Assembly (NCBI RefSeq): GCF_011064825.1 | Contig: NZ_CP048751.1 | Location: 1,364,001-1,428,000, forward strand | Origin: Brevundimonas mediterranea | Lineage (GTDB): Bacteria > Pseudomonadota > Alphaproteobacteria > Caulobacterales > Caulobacteraceae | Length of the DNA: 64,000 nucleotides | Reading direction: 5' to 3' | In this document: positions 17,368 to 27,011 of the stretch, piece after piece | Layout of the letters: every line of letters starts with the position of its first letter | Numbering within the stretch: the first letter of the stretch is position 1 | Notes under the pieces: model-generated | Seen by the model: the letters and a program-made list of their open reading frames with translations, nothing else | Told to the model about the DNA's origin: nothing | The model's database searches: none | Position numbers and translations under genes: made by a program

Positions 17368-18759
17368 GTGGCCTATCAAACGACAAATCCATTTACGGGC
17401 GAAGTGCTCAAGACCTTCCCCGACGCGACGGACGCGGAGGTGTCTCAAGCCATCGAGCACGCGCACGCCGCGTTCCTGGCTTGGCGCGAAACGTCTTTCA
17501 GCGAGCGCGCCAGAGTGATGCGGAACGCCGCCAGCCTCCTGCGACAGGACGTCGACGCCTTCGCCGCGATCCTGACCACCGAGATGGGCAAGCTGCTGTC
17601 CGAGGCGAAGGCCGAGGTCGAGCTTTCGGCGCAGATTTTCGACTACTACGCCGCCAACGCCGAAAATCTGCTGGCCGACGAAATCCTGCCCGTCGCCCAT
17701 CCGGCCGAGGGCGAGGCGCGGGTGACGCACGAACCGCTCGGCGTGCTGCTGTGCATCGAACCCTGGAACTTCCCCTACTATCAGATCGCCCGGATCATCG
17801 CGCCGCAACTGTCGGCCGGGAACACCATGCTGCTCAAGCATGCCTCCAACGTCCCCCAGAGCGCCGAGGCTTTCGAGACGCTGATGAAGGCGGCCGGCCT
17901 TCCCGAGGGCGCTTTCAAGAACCTGTTCGCCACGCGCTCGCAGATCGAGTTCATCCTCAATGATCCTCGCGTTCAGGGCGTGGCCCTGACCGGTTCGGAA
18001 GCCGCCGGATCGGTCGTCGCGGCCCAGGCCGGCAAGGCCTTGAAGAAGTCGACCCTGGAGCTGGGAGGCGCGGACGCCTTTGTCGTGCTGGCCGACGCCG
18101 ATCTTCAGAAGACCGTCGACTGGGCGGTGTTTGGACGCCACTGGAACGGCGGACAGGTCTGCGTGTCGTCCAAACGGATGATCATCGTCGATGAGATCTA
18201 TGACGCGTTTCTCGACCTTTACCGCCAGGGCGTGGCGGCCTTGGTCGCCGGAGACCCCTTCGACCCCCAGACCACCCTCGCGCCGCTGTCCTCTCAGGGC
18301 GCCGCCAATGAGGTGAAGGAAAAGATCGCCGAAGCGGTCAAGCTGGGCGCCAAGGCGGAAGCCGTTGGACCAGCCGCGCCTGACCGGGGCGCCTTCGTGC
18401 AGCCGACCATTCTGACCGAAGTCGGTGACGACAACCCGGCGCGGCACTGGGAGTTTTTCGGGCCGGTCTCAATGCTGTTTCGAGCCAAGGACGAGGCCGA
18501 CGCCATACGTATCGCCAACGACTCCCCGTTCGGGCTCGGCGGCTCGGTCTTTACCAGCGATCCCGCCCATGGCGCCGAGGTCGCCAGGAAGATTTCCACG
18601 GGCATGGTGTTCGTCAACCATCCAACCATGGTCAAGGCCGACCTGCCGTTCGGGGGCGTGCGGCGCTCCGGCTATGGGCGCGAACTCATCGGCTTGGGCA
18701 TCAAGGAATTCGTCAACCACAAGCTTATCGACGTCGTCGACATAGACGCGCCGTTCTAG
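17368..18759 (+). CDS. NAD(P)-dependent succinate-semialdehyde dehydrogenase-like aldehyde dehydrogenase
   Basis: A 463-residue aldehyde dehydrogenase of the YneI/Sad branch, oxidising a semialdehyde or aldehyde to an acid. The start chosen is GTG 17368, seven bases after GAGAAGAGA; a TTG at 17350 is less likely. Landmarks are the cofactor-site IEPWNFPYYQ, the general-base glutamate in LELGGADAF, and the nucleophile Cys 265 in GGQVCVSS. The C-terminus carries LPFGGVRRSGYGREL. The oleate hydratase gene follows 30 bases later on the same strand, so the two form an operon. The native substrate may be a fatty aldehyde rather than succinate semialdehyde; that is inference. Confidence 0.88.
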   Translation: MAYQTTNPFTGEVLKTFPDATDAEVSQAIEHAHAAFLAWRETSFSERARVMRNAASLLRQDVDAFAAILTTEMGKLLSEAKAEVELSAQIFDYYAANAENLLADEILPVAHPAEGEARVTHEPLGVLLCIEPWNFPYYQIARIIAPQLSAGNTMLLKHASNVPQSAEAFETLMKAAGLPEGAFKNLFATRSQIEFILNDPRVQGVALTGSEAAGSVVAAQAGKALKKSTLELGGADAFVVLADADLQKTVDWAVFGRHWNGGQVCVSSKRMIIVDEIYDAFLDLYRQGVAALVAGDPFDPQTTLAPLSSQGAANEVKEKIAEAVKLGAKAEAVGPAAPDRGAFVQPTILTEVGDDNPARHWEFFGPVSMLFRAKDEADAIRIANDSPFGLGGSVFTSDPAHGAEVARKISTGMVFVNHPTMVKADLPFGGVRRSGYGRELIGLGIKEFVNHKLIDVVDIDAPF

Positions 18760-18789
18760 CGCACTGAGATCACCGGAAAGGACGTCGCC

Positions 18790-20556
18790 ATGTACTACAG
18801 CAGCGGAAATTACGAAGCCTTCGCCAGGCCTCGCAAGCCCGAGGGCATAGAGAACAAGACGGCGTTCTTCGTCGGCTCGGGCCTGGCCAGTCTGGCCGGC
18901 GCGGCCTTCCTGATCCGCGACGGGCACATGTCCGGCGACAGGATCACCATCCTTGAACGACTGGCGCTGCCGGGTGGCGCGCTGGACGGGATCAAGGATC
19001 CGGAGAAGGGTTTCGTGATCCGCGGCGGTCGCGAGATGGAAGAACACTTCGAGTGCCTCTGGGACCTCTATCGCTCGATCCCCTCGCTTGAGGTCGAGGG
19101 GGCCAGCGTGCTCGATGAATTCTACTGGCTGGACAAGGACGACCCGAACTTCTCCCTGCAGCGCGCGACCCAGAACCAGGGCCGGCCCATTGAGGATGTC
19201 GCTCTCCTCACCCTGAACGACAGGGCGCAGAAGGACCTCATCACCCTCTTCCTGGCGACCCGCGAGGAGATGGAGAACCGGCGCATCAACGAGGTGATGG
19301 GCGAGGACTTCCTGAAGAGCAATTTCTGGCTCTACTGGCGCACGATGTTCGCCTTCGAGGAATGGCACTCGGCGCTGGAGATGAAGCTCTATGTCCACCG
19401 CTTCATCCACCACATCGGCGGTCTGGCCGATTTCAGCGCCCTGAAGTTCACCCGCCACAATCAGTATGAATCGCTGGTGGAGCCGCTTTACAAGTGGCTG
19501 ACGGATCACGGCGTCACGTTCCGATACGGCGTGGAGGTCACCGACGTCGACTTCGACATCACGCCCGGGCGTAAACAGGCCACCCGCATCCACTGGCTGC
19601 AGGACGGCGCGGTCGGCGGCGTGGATCTTGGCCCCGACGATCTGGTCTTCATGACCATCGGCTCCCTGACCGAGAACTCCGATAATGGCGACCATCACAC
19701 GCCCGCCCGGCTGAACGAGGGTCCCGCTCCGGCCTGGGATCTCTGGCGCAATATCGCCGCCAAGGACCCCGCCTTCGGTCGCCCGGACGTCTTCGGCGCC
19801 CATATCGCCCAGACCAAGTGGGAATCGGCGACGGTCACGACGCTGGACCCCCGCATCCCCGCCTACATCCAGAAGATCGCCAAACGCGACCCCTTCAGCG
19901 GCACGGTCGTCACCGGCGGCATCGTCACCGTCAAGGATTCCAGCTGGTTGATGAGCTGGACCGTCAGCCGTCACCCGCACTTCAAGCAACAGCCGAAAGA
20001 CCAGGTGGTCATCTGGGTCTATTCGCTGTTCGTCGACACCCCCGGGGATTTCGTCAAGAAGCCGATGCAGGACTGCACGGGCGAGGAAATCACCCAGGAA
20101 TTGCTCTATCACCTCGGCGTGCCGGTCGAGGACATCGCCGACCTGGCCGCGACAGGCGCCAGGGCCGTGCCGGTGATGATGCCCTACATCACGGCCTTCT
20201 TCATGCCGCGGCAGGCGGGGGATCGTCCGGACGTCGTGCCCCAGGGCGCGGTCAATTTCGCCTTCATCGGACAGTTCGCCGAGTCGGCCGAGCGCGACTG
20301 CATCTTCACCACCGAATATTCGGTGCGCACGCCGATGGAGGCTGTCTATACGCTGCTGAATGTGGAGCGCGGCGTTCCCGAGGTCTTCAACTCGACCTAT
20401 GACGTGCGCAAGCTGCTGGCCGCCGTCGGGCACGTTCGTGACGGCAAGGCCCTCGATATTCCCGGGCCGGCGTTCATCCGCGATTTTCTGCTGAAGAGGA
20501 TCGACGCCACCGAGGTCGGCGAGCTTCTTCGGGACGCGCATCTGATTTCACAGTGA
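18790..20556 (+). CDS. ohyA: Oleate hydratase
   Basis: A 588-residue FAD-binding fatty acid hydratase (myosin-cross-reactive antigen family) that adds water to the cis-9 double bond of oleate to give 10-hydroxystearate. The N-terminal FAD motif is FFVGSGLASLAGAAFLIRDG. The catalytic glutamate lies in RGGREMEEHFECLWD, and the tyrosine likely to complete the site in FTRHNQYESLVEPLY. SWTVSRHPHF and FIGQFAESAERDCIFTTEYS are family hallmarks. Start ATG 18790 follows GGAAAGGA. Its operon partner is the aldehyde dehydrogenase upstream. The family is known in detoxifying unsaturated fatty acids and modifying host or environmental lipids. Confidence 0.95.
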   Translation: MYYSSGNYEAFARPRKPEGIENKTAFFVGSGLASLAGAAFLIRDGHMSGDRITILERLALPGGALDGIKDPEKGFVIRGGREMEEHFECLWDLYRSIPSLEVEGASVLDEFYWLDKDDPNFSLQRATQNQGRPIEDVALLTLNDRAQKDLITLFLATREEMENRRINEVMGEDFLKSNFWLYWRTMFAFEEWHSALEMKLYVHRFIHHIGGLADFSALKFTRHNQYESLVEPLYKWLTDHGVTFRYGVEVTDVDFDITPGRKQATRIHWLQDGAVGGVDLGPDDLVFMTIGSLTENSDNGDHHTPARLNEGPAPAWDLWRNIAAKDPAFGRPDVFGAHIAQTKWESATVTTLDPRIPAYIQKIAKRDPFSGTVVTGGIVTVKDSSWLMSWTVSRHPHFKQQPKDQVVIWVYSLFVDTPGDFVKKPMQDCTGEEITQELLYHLGVPVEDIADLAATGARAVPVMMPYITAFFMPRQAGDRPDVVPQGAVNFAFIGQFAESAERDCIFTTEYSVRTPMEAVYTLLNVERGVPEVFNSTYDVRKLLAAVGHVRDGKALDIPGPAFIRDFLLKRIDATEVGELLRDAHLISQ

Positions 20557-20567
20557 GGCAGGCCCCG

Positions 20568-20607
20568 GCCTCGCCCCTGGCGTCGCGCCAGGGGCGAGGC
20601 TTGCGGT
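20568..20607 (+). terminator. Strong hairpin terminator after ohyA
   Basis: A perfect 15-base stem (GCCTCGCCCCTGGCG with its complement) has a three-base TCG loop and starts 12 bases past the ohyA stop. The T run is poor, so it may act mainly as an RNA stabiliser. Confidence 0.6.
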
Positions 20608-20675
20608 CGCCGACGTGAATATCCGCCTGGCCTTGCCGATCCCGGTGGATTGCCGCCGGAGGATGACGACCGGCG

Positions 20676-21329
20676 TCAGTCGATCGTCGCGCCGGTGGTG
20701 CGCATGATCTCGGCGCGCAGTTCGGGCAGGCCCAGGCCCTTTTCCGACGAGGTCAGGGCCACGACCGGGAAGGCGGCGGGGCGTTTGGAGATGGCCTTCA
20801 GCGTGGCTTCCTGAACGGCCTCGCCTTCGCCCTTCTTCAGCTTGTCGGCCTTGGTCAGGACGATCTGATAGCTGACGGCGGCGAGGTCCAGGGCGTCCAG
20901 CGCCTCCTTGTCCACGCTCTTCAGGCCGTGGCGGCTGTCGATCAGCAGATAGACCCGCTTCAGCGTCACCCGCCCGCGCAGATAGTCGCGACCCAGGTCC
21001 TGGAACTTGCGCACCGTCGTCTTGGAAGCCTTGGCCCAGCCGTAGCCGGGCAGGTCGACCAGACGCATCCGGCCGTCCAGGTCGAAGAAGTTGACCTCGC
21101 GCGTCCGCCCCGGCTCGTTCGAGGCGCGGGCCAGCTTGTGCATGCCGACCAGGCCGTTGATCAGGCTGGACTTGCCGACGTTCGAGCGGCCGGCGAAGGC
21201 GATCTCGGGCAGGTCGGGATCGGGCAGTTGCTCGATCTTGGCGGCGCCCATGATGAAGGTCGCCGGCCGCGCGAACAGGATCCGCGCGGCCTCGATCTCT
21301 TCGGGGGTGAACTCGGTTTCGTCGATCAC
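20676..21329 (-). CDS. yihA: Ribosome-biogenesis GTPase YihA/YsxC (EngB)
   Basis: A 217-residue TRAFAC GTPase needed for 50S subunit assembly. The G motifs are clear: G1 [18 protein letters not shown]3 DLPGYG and G4 LTKADKL. Start GTG 21329 overlaps the yidC stop by four bases (GTGA), so the two are translationally coupled; a longer upstream frame merely reads yidC out of frame. It is the last gene of the rpmH-rnpA-yidC-yihA block, an order common in alphaproteobacteria. Confidence 0.95.
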   Translation of the reverse strand: MIDETEFTPEEIEAARILFARPATFIMGAAKIEQLPDPDLPEIAFAGRSNVGKSSLINGLVGMHKLARASNEPGRTREVNFFDLDGRMRLVDLPGYGWAKASKTTVRKFQDLGRDYLRGRVTLKRVYLLIDSRHGLKSVDKEALDALDLAAVSYQIVLTKADKLKKGEGEAVQEATLKAISKRPAAFPVVALTSSEKGLGLPELRAEIMRTTGATID

Positions 21330-23125
21330 GCGGCCTTCGTCTTCCGGATGCGCGCGATGAAGTCGTCGATCGGGTTCTCGGCCTTGTAGCGGTGCATGAT
21401 GTAATACTGCTGCAGGATGGTCAGGATGTTCGACCAGGCCCAGTAGACCAGCAGGCCCGCCGCGAAGGGCGCCATGATGAAGGTGAAGACCAGCGGCATG
21501 AACTGGAAGATCTGGCGCTGGACCGGATCGGCCGCCGGCGGGTTCATCGCCGTCTGCAGCCACATGGTCAGGCCATAGGCCACCGCCAGCAGACCGATGC
21601 CCAGCGGCCCGACCAGCAGCCCGCCCAGCAGGGGCAGGGTCGCCGGATTCCAGGGGATCAGACCGAACAGGTTCCACACCACCGAGGGGTCGCGCGCCGA
21701 CAGGTCGTGGATGAAGCCCAGGAAGGGCTGGTGCCGCATTTCGATGGTGACGGTCAGCACCTTGTACAGGGCGTAGAAGACCGGGATCTGCAGCACGAGG
21801 GGAAGACAGCCGGCGACCGGATTGATCTTCTCCTTCTGGTACAGGGCCATCGTCTCCTGCTGCTGCTTCTGCGGGTCGTCTTTGAACTTCTTCTTGATCT
21901 CCTCCATCTTGGGCTGGAGGTTCCGCATCTTGGACATGCTGGCGTAGGCGTTGTTGGCCAGCGGGAACATCACCAGCTTGACGATGACGGTCAGGGCCAG
22001 GATGGCGACGCCGAAGCTGCCGACCAGGCCATAGACGTTCTCCAGGATCCAGAAGATCGGGCGCGTCAGGAACCAGAACATGCCCCAGTCGATCGCATAG
22101 ACGAAACGCGGCAGGTGCAGGGTCTCTTCATAGGTCTTCAGCACCTCGGCCCGCTTGACGCCGGCGAACAGGCGCTGGGTCTCGGTCGCGGTTCCACCGG
22201 GCTGGATGGTGCGGGCCGCGCCCAGGATATTGGCTTCCAGCTGCTGGCCGCCGTTGACGTCGCGAACGCGGAATTCGGTCTCGACCGCCTCGTTCTGCTG
22301 GGGCAGCAGGGCCGCCAGCCAGTATTTGTCGGTGATGCCCAGCCAGCCGCCGGTCGAGGCGTTCTCGATGCGGGGCTCCTTCAGCCAGTCCTTGTACTTC
22401 TTCTGCTCGGTCCGATAGTCGCCCGGCTTGCCGAAGGTGCCGATGGCGCCCTCGTGGACGATATGGGACGAACCGGCCAGCGGCGGCACGCCCTGGCGCT
22501 GGACGCTGCCGTAGGGGGCGATGGTGATGGACTGGGTTCCCAGGTTCTGGACCGTGTCCAGGATCGAGAAGACATAGCGATCATCGACCGACACCAGGCG
22601 GGTGAAGCGCAGGCCCTGGCCGTTGTCCCAGGTCAGGGTGACGGGCGTCGTCGGGGTCAGGGTCGAGCCGGCGGTCAGGCGCCAGACGGTGTTGGGTCCG
22701 GGAACACCGCCGACCACATTGGGGCCGGTCCAGCCGAACTGGGCGAAATAGGCGTTCTGCATGCCCTGCGGGCGGAACAGTTCGACCGGCTCAGGCTTGT
22801 CCTGCGTCTCCTTGTAGTCAGTCAGGAACAGGTCGTCGATGCGGCCGCCCTGCAGCGACAGCGACCCCTTCAACGTGCCGGACTGGATCGGCACGCGCGC
22901 GGCCGTGCTCAGCGCCTGGCTGCGGTCGGTGACGAAGGTCGGCCCCTGCGGGCTCAGCGCCGTGCGGGCGGCGTTCTCGGCCGTCTGGGACTGTTCAGCC
23001 TGGGCCTGCTGCTGGACGGCGCGGCGCTCGGCCTGCGGCCGCAGCACGGCGAACCAGTAGACCCCCAGGATCAGGGCCGAGCACACGATGAAGATGATCG
23101 TGTTGCGCGAGTTCTCGTTTGTCAT
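21326..23125 (-). CDS. yidC: Membrane protein insertase YidC
   Basis: A 599-residue inner-membrane insertase that works with or without SecYEG. The N-terminal membrane anchor ([19 protein letters not shown]) is followed by a large periplasmic beta-sandwich domain to about residue 350. The C-terminal core has the five helices of the Oxa1 family, with the cytoplasmic coiled loop [20 protein letters not shown] and the [20 protein letters not shown] segment. The start overlaps the rnpA stop (ATGA). The C-terminal tail is basic, as expected for ribosome contact. Confidence 0.97.
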   Translation of the reverse strand: MTNENSRNTIIFIVCSALILGVYWFAVLRPQAERRAVQQQAQAEQSQTAENAARTALSPQGPTFVTDRSQALSTAARVPIQSGTLKGSLSLQGGRIDDLFLTDYKETQDKPEPVELFRPQGMQNAYFAQFGWTGPNVVGGVPGPNTVWRLTAGSTLTPTTPVTLTWDNGQGLRFTRLVSVDDRYVFSILDTVQNLGTQSITIAPYGSVQRQGVPPLAGSSHIVHEGAIGTFGKPGDYRTEQKKYKDWLKEPRIENASTGGWLGITDKYWLAALLPQQNEAVETEFRVRDVNGGQQLEANILGAARTIQPGGTATETQRLFAGVKRAEVLKTYEETLHLPRFVYAIDWGMFWFLTRPIFWILENVYGLVGSFGVAILALTVIVKLVMFPLANNAYASMSKMRNLQPKMEEIKKKFKDDPQKQQQETMALYQKEKINPVAGCLPLVLQIPVFYALYKVLTVTIEMRHQPFLGFIHDLSARDPSVVWNLFGLIPWNPATLPLLGGLLVGPLGIGLLAVAYGLTMWLQTAMNPPAADPVQRQIFQFMPLVFTFIMAPFAAGLLVYWAWSNILTILQQYYIMHRYKAENPIDDFIARIRKTKAA

Positions 23126-23526
23126 GGATTCGGGCGGTCCTGGCCGGAGGGGGCGCGGGCGGGCGAAGGCCGATCAGCCTTCGGTGTCGCCAGCCTTGTA
23201 AGCGTCGATTTCACGTCGTCAAGCAGACGGTCCCACGCGCGCTCGGTCGTGCCCATGCGGGCGATGAAGACATAGTCGCTCCCGGGCAGGCCATGAACGG
23301 GCAACATGGCCCGCGCCGCCTCGCGCAGACGGCGTTTGGCGCGGTTGCGCACGACGGCGCCGCCGATCTTGCGGGTGGCGGTGAAACCCACGCCGATATG
23401 CGGCGATCCGTCGCCGCGTTCCAGCCTCTGGATCACCACGCCGCCGCGCGCCTCGGAAACGCCTTTGGCGGCCGCCAGGAACTGGGGCCGCCGCAACAGA
23501 CGTTTGATCTGTAAAGGGTCGCTCAT
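23122..23526 (-). CDS. rnpA: Ribonuclease P protein component
   Basis: A 134-residue basic protein that assists the RNase P RNA in cutting tRNA 5' leaders. The RNR signature reads VVRNRAKRRLREAAR. Start ATG 23526 gives MSDPLQIKRLLRRPQF, the normal N-terminus; the longer frame upstream overlaps rpmH and is rejected. Its stop is fused with the yidC start (ATGA). No yidD gene lies between rnpA and yidC here, unlike many bacteria. The C-terminal tail (KADRPSPARAPSGQD) is longer than usual. Confidence 0.96.
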   Translation of the reverse strand: MSDPLQIKRLLRRPQFLAAAKGVSEARGGVVIQRLERGDGSPHIGVGFTATRKIGGAVVRNRAKRRLREAARAMLPVHGLPGSDYVFIARMGTTERAWDRLLDDVKSTLTRLATPKADRPSPARAPSGQDRPNP

Positions 23527-23555
23527 GCGTCCTTGGCTCCGGACGCGAGAGCCGC

Positions 23556-23690
23556 TTACGCCGTCAGGCGCTTGCGGCCCTTGGCGCGACGGCGCGCAAC
23601 AATCTTCTGGCCGTTCTTGGTGGCCATCCGGCTGCGGAAGCCGTGACGGCGCTTGCGCACGAGTCGCGACGGCTGATAGGTCCGCTTCAC
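23556..23690 (-). CDS. rpmH: 50S ribosomal protein L34
   Basis: A 44-residue protein ([20 protein letters not shown] at its start, ending GRKRLTA) of the large ribosomal subunit. It reads from GTG 23690 to TAA 23556 and is encoded just upstream of rnpA, the conserved bacterial order. Confidence 0.97.
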   Translation of the reverse strand: MKRTYQPSRLVRKRRHGFRSRMATKNGQKIVARRRAKGRKRLTA

Positions 23691-23816
23691 GGTCGGCTCC
23701 TGACGTTAAAAGGTTGGGCGACGGGGCAAGAGGCGTCCGTCGCAGGAAGGGCGGGCGTATAAGTCGCATGACCGCGCGAGTCAACGCTCGGTCGGCAATT
23801 CGGGAATGACGAGCGT

Positions 23817-24566
23817 ATGGCGAAACGAACGGCGAAGGACTGGGCCCTGCGGTTGGCGCCGCTGGCGGTCATCGCCGGCCTGGTGGTCGTTTTCTTCGCC
23901 CTGGGCTGGAACCGCTATCTGTCGATGGATCTGATCCGCGAGCACGGGCTGAACCTTCGGGCCTATGCCCAGGCCCATTGGTGGATCGCCCTGGCCGCCT
24001 TCGTCGCCGTCTACGCCGTGGCCACCGCCTCGACCATTCCCGGCCCGGTCTTCCTGACCCTGCTGGGCGGCATGATGTTCGGCCCCTATGTGGGCGCCCT
24101 GGCCCAGGCGAGCGGGGCCACCATAGGCTCGGTCGTCATCTATTCCGTCTATCGCACCTCGATCGGCACCTGGCTGCGCGCCAAGTTCGAGGCCGACGCC
24201 GGCTTCATGGATCGGGTGGCCAAGGGCATCGACCGCAACGCCTTCACCACCCTGTTCACCCTGCGCGTGATCCCCAGCGTGCCCTTCGTCCTGGTCAACG
24301 CCACGGCGGGCATGATGGCGGTGCCGCTGCGGCCCTATGTGATCGCCACCTTCATCGGCCTGCTGCCGTCGACCTTCATCTACACCTGGATCGGATCGCA
24401 ACTGGGCGGCCTGCTGCGGGCCGGGGTGCGCCCGGACCTGCCGATGCTGCTTCACCAGTTCTTCTGGCCGCTGATGGGGGTGGCCTTCCTGTCCCTGCTG
24501 TTGCCCATCGGCATCAAACTGATCCAGATGGTCCGCGCCCGACGTGCGGAGACCGCCCCGACATGA
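23817..24566 (+). CDS. TVP38/TMEM64 (VTT domain) family membrane protein
   Basis: A 249-residue inner-membrane protein of the DedA/VTT superfamily with about six hydrophobic segments. The core has STIPGPVFLTLLGGMMFG and the FTLRVIPSVPFVLVNATAG segment with the re-entrant-loop arginine and proline typical of the family. Family members transport or scramble phospholipids or support membrane-potential homeostasis; the specific role here is unknown. The stop overlaps the start of the histidine kinase gene (ATGA), so the pair is translationally coupled. It is divergent from rpmH, with 126 bases between. Confidence 0.88.
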   Translation: MAKRTAKDWALRLAPLAVIAGLVVVFFALGWNRYLSMDLIREHGLNLRAYAQAHWWIALAAFVAVYAVATASTIPGPVFLTLLGGMMFGPYVGALAQASGATIGSVVIYSVYRTSIGTWLRAKFEADAGFMDRVAKGIDRNAFTTLFTLRVIPSVPFVLVNATAGMMAVPLRPYVIATFIGLLPSTFIYTWIGSQLGGLLRAGVRPDLPMLLHQFFWPLMGVAFLSLLLPIGIKLIQMVRARRAETAPT

Positions 24567-26047
24567 GCCCCCTGTTCGACAAGGCGGCGGCGATGCTGAA
24601 ACTATCGCCCGAGGCGGTGGAGACCTGGCGCGAGCGTTTGCGGCCCCGCGCGCCGGACGGCCTGTCGGCGCGGCTGCTGCTGCTGACCGTGGCCTTCACC
24701 CTGGCGGTCGAGGCCCTGATCATGGGGCCCAACCTGGCCGCCTTCCACGAACGCTGGCTGCGTGACCGGCTGCAGGCGGCCGAACTGGCCTCGGTCGGGG
24801 TCGAGGCCCTGCCCTATAGCGCGGTCGAGGACGACACGGCGGCCGAGCTGATGCGGATCGGCGGCGTCCAGGCCGTGGCCCTGACCGAACAGGGGGTGCG
24901 GCGGCTGCTGCTCCAGGCCCCCAATCTGCCGCGGGCCCCCGAACTGATCGACCTGCGCCAGCAGAACAGCTGGGCGCGGCTGACCGACCCCTGGCGCACC
25001 CTGTTCGGCCATCCGGACCGGTCGCTGCGGGTCCAGGCCAAGCCCCGCTATCGCTCGGGCGACTTCATCGAGATCGTCACCCCGGCCCAGCCGTTGAAGC
25101 TGGAACTGAAGTCCTTCCTGCTGAACAGTCTTCTGGTGTCGCTGCTGGTGTCGGTGACGGCGGGCGCCCTGCTGTATGGCGGCCTGGCCCTGCTGGTGCT
25201 GCGCCCCCTGCGGCGCGTCACCCGATCAATGGAGCGGTTCGCCGCCGATCCCGAGAGCGAGGCCGAGCCCCCCTCCGACCGGCATGACGAGATCGGCCGG
25301 GTCGAGCGCGAACTGTCGCGGATGCAGGAGGAGGTGCGTCAGTCCCTGCGCTCGCGCGCCCGTCTGGTCGCCCTGGGCGAGGCGGTGGCCAAGATCAACC
25401 ACGACCTGCGCAACATGCTGACCTCGGCCCAGATGGCCTCGGAGCGGCTGGCCACCTCGGCCGACCCCCAGGTGGCCAAGGCCCTGCCCCGGCTGGAGCG
25501 GGCGCTGAGCCGCGCCGCCGGTTTGTCGCGCAATGTGCTGGAGTATGGCCGCAGCGAGGAGCCGGCGCCGCAGAAGACCCGCGTGGTCCTGACCAAGGCC
25601 CTGACCGTGGCGGCCGAGGACGCGGGGCTGGAGCCGGACGGCGTGCGGCTGGTCAAGCAACTGCCCGCCCGGTTCGCGGTCGAGGCCGACCCGGACCAGC
25701 TCTATCGCATACTGGTCAATCTGATGCGCAACGCCCGCCAGGCCATCGAGGCCGACGGGGGACGTCCGCCGGAGCGGCGCGGCCGGGGGGCCGTCACCGT
25801 CAGCGCCTTCGGCGAGGACGGGGTCTGCGTGGTCCGCATCGCCGATGACGGGCCGGGCATTCCGCCGCGTCTGGCCGAGCGTCTGTTCGAACCCTTCGTC
25901 AGCTCCAAGAGTTCGGACGGATCGGGCCTGGGCCTGACCATATCGCGCGAACTGGCGGCCCTGCACGGCGGCGACCTGAGGCTGGTCCCCGGCGAAGGCG
26001 CCAATGAGGGAAGCGGCGCCGTGTTCGAGCTGCGCCTGCCCGCCTAG
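24563..26047 (+). CDS. Orphan membrane sensor histidine kinase
   Basis: A 494-residue sensor kinase. The first membrane helix (LLLLTVAFTLAVEALIMG) is near residue 40, a periplasmic sensor of about 130 residues follows, then a second helix near residue 200 and a HAMP segment (LRPLRRVTRSMERF). The H-box is AKINHDLRNML with phosphorylated His 280. The ATPase has N-box NLMRNARQA, G1 DDGPGIPP, F-box LFEPFVSSK and G2 GSGLGLTISREL. It is coupled by ATGA to the VTT protein, which might supply the signal, and no response regulator lies nearby. Confidence 0.93.
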   Translation: MSPLFDKAAAMLKLSPEAVETWRERLRPRAPDGLSARLLLLTVAFTLAVEALIMGPNLAAFHERWLRDRLQAAELASVGVEALPYSAVEDDTAAELMRIGGVQAVALTEQGVRRLLLQAPNLPRAPELIDLRQQNSWARLTDPWRTLFGHPDRSLRVQAKPRYRSGDFIEIVTPAQPLKLELKSFLLNSLLVSLLVSVTAGALLYGGLALLVLRPLRRVTRSMERFAADPESEAEPPSDRHDEIGRVERELSRMQEEVRQSLRSRARLVALGEAVAKINHDLRNMLTSAQMASERLATSADPQVAKALPRLERALSRAAGLSRNVLEYGRSEEPAPQKTRVVLTKALTVAAEDAGLEPDGVRLVKQLPARFAVEADPDQLYRILVNLMRNARQAIEADGGRPPERRGRGAVTVSAFGEDGVCVVRIADDGPGIPPRLAERLFEPFVSSKSSDGSGLGLTISRELAALHGGDLRLVPGEGANEGSGAVFELRLPA

Positions 26048-26064
26048 AGCTTCAGATCCGGCGC

Positions 26065-26328
26065 CTATTCCAGACCGTCGTCCGAGACGATGAAGGCGCG
26101 GTTCGCCGCCTTGGCCTGGGCGGCCAACTCATCCTGCACCAGATGCCAGCGCCGCAGCCGTTCATAGTCGATGGCGTGCTCGGGCGAGGCGTCCAGCCAG
26201 TGGCGGAAATCCTCGATCTGCAGCCGCGCGTTCGGCGCGGCCGGATCGGGCAGGGCGGGTACGTTCGGCAGTTGACGCGCGACGTCGGCGGGGATCGGAT
26301 AGTCTCCGGACGAGGTGCTTAGGATCAT
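26065..26328 (-). CDS. Small hypothetical protein
   Basis: An 87-residue acidic protein from ATG 26328, ending 17 bases from the convergent histidine kinase stop. It has a proline-rich start (YPIPADVARQLPNVPALPDP) and a helical middle (HWLDASPEHAIDYERLRRWH), with no signal peptide. No family is recognised. A short intergenic region upstream could hold its promoter. Confidence 0.55.
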   Translation of the reverse strand: MILSTSSGDYPIPADVARQLPNVPALPDPAAPNARLQIEDFRHWLDASPEHAIDYERLRRWHLVQDELAAQAKAANRAFIVSDDGLE

Positions 26329-26482
26329 GAGGTCTGCTCGGTGTCGGGCTGGGCGATCGGAACGACCGCGACCATGACGTGAAGCGGCCCCGCGCGCCAC
26401 CTTTTCGTCACGACTGCGTTATTGCGGATCGACGCCGTTACGGCGAAGGTCGGGCGACGAGCCTTGAGCGAAGGATAGCTGC

Positions 26483-27001
26483 ATGACCATCCGAATGTCC
26501 CTGTTCGGCGCCCTGCTGGCGACGATCGCCCTGACCGGCGCGGCTCAGGCCCGGACGGCGCCGCAGACGGCCCCGGATCCCTATAGCGCGCCGGACCCCT
26601 ATCGCGATCAGCGCGCCCTGCCCGACTCCAATGACCCCGCCGCGCGCGAGGCGCTGCTGCGGGCGAAGGGCGAAGCCTACCACCGGGCTGAGGATTCCCG
26701 ACAGACCGAGGAAGAATTGCGTCTCACCCGAGCGCTGAACGACGAGATCGCCGCCCAGAACGCCCTGGCCGACAAGGCGGACGAGGCCGCCCGGCTGGAC
26801 TATGACGCCGCCGTGGCCCGTCATCAGATCGAGGTGCGTCAAGCCGAGGAACAGGCGCGAGCCGCCGCCGAGGCGACCCGCGCGGCCCAGGACCAGTACG
26901 ACCGCGACTATGCGGCCTGGCGCGAACAGGTGCGGCTGTGCCAGTCGGGCTTCCGCGAGGCCTGCACGGCCCGACCCGCCTGGGTCAGGCCGCAGCCGTA
27001 G
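26483..27001 (+). CDS. Secreted coiled-coil protein of unknown function
   Basis: A 172-residue protein with a signal peptide (MTIRMSLFGALLATIALTGA). After a proline-rich linker there is a long, charged helix (about residues 50-160) rich in Ala, Glu and Arg, probably a coiled coil, ending with two cysteines in CQSGFREACTARP that may form a disulphide. It converges on nrdB with ten bases between them. No known family is recognised; it is probably a periplasmic structural or envelope protein. Confidence 0.7.
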   Translation: MTIRMSLFGALLATIALTGAAQARTAPQTAPDPYSAPDPYRDQRALPDSNDPAAREALLRAKGEAYHRAEDSRQTEEELRLTRALNDEIAAQNALADKADEAARLDYDAAVARHQIEVRQAEEQARAAAEATRAAQDQYDRDYAAWREQVRLCQSGFREACTARPAWVRPQP

Positions 27002-27011
27002 CCAACAGGGC

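Noticed and set aside
23122..23784. Longer RnpA frame starting upstream
   Set aside because: The extension overlaps the rpmH gene and has no homologous features; the normal RnpA start is at 23526.
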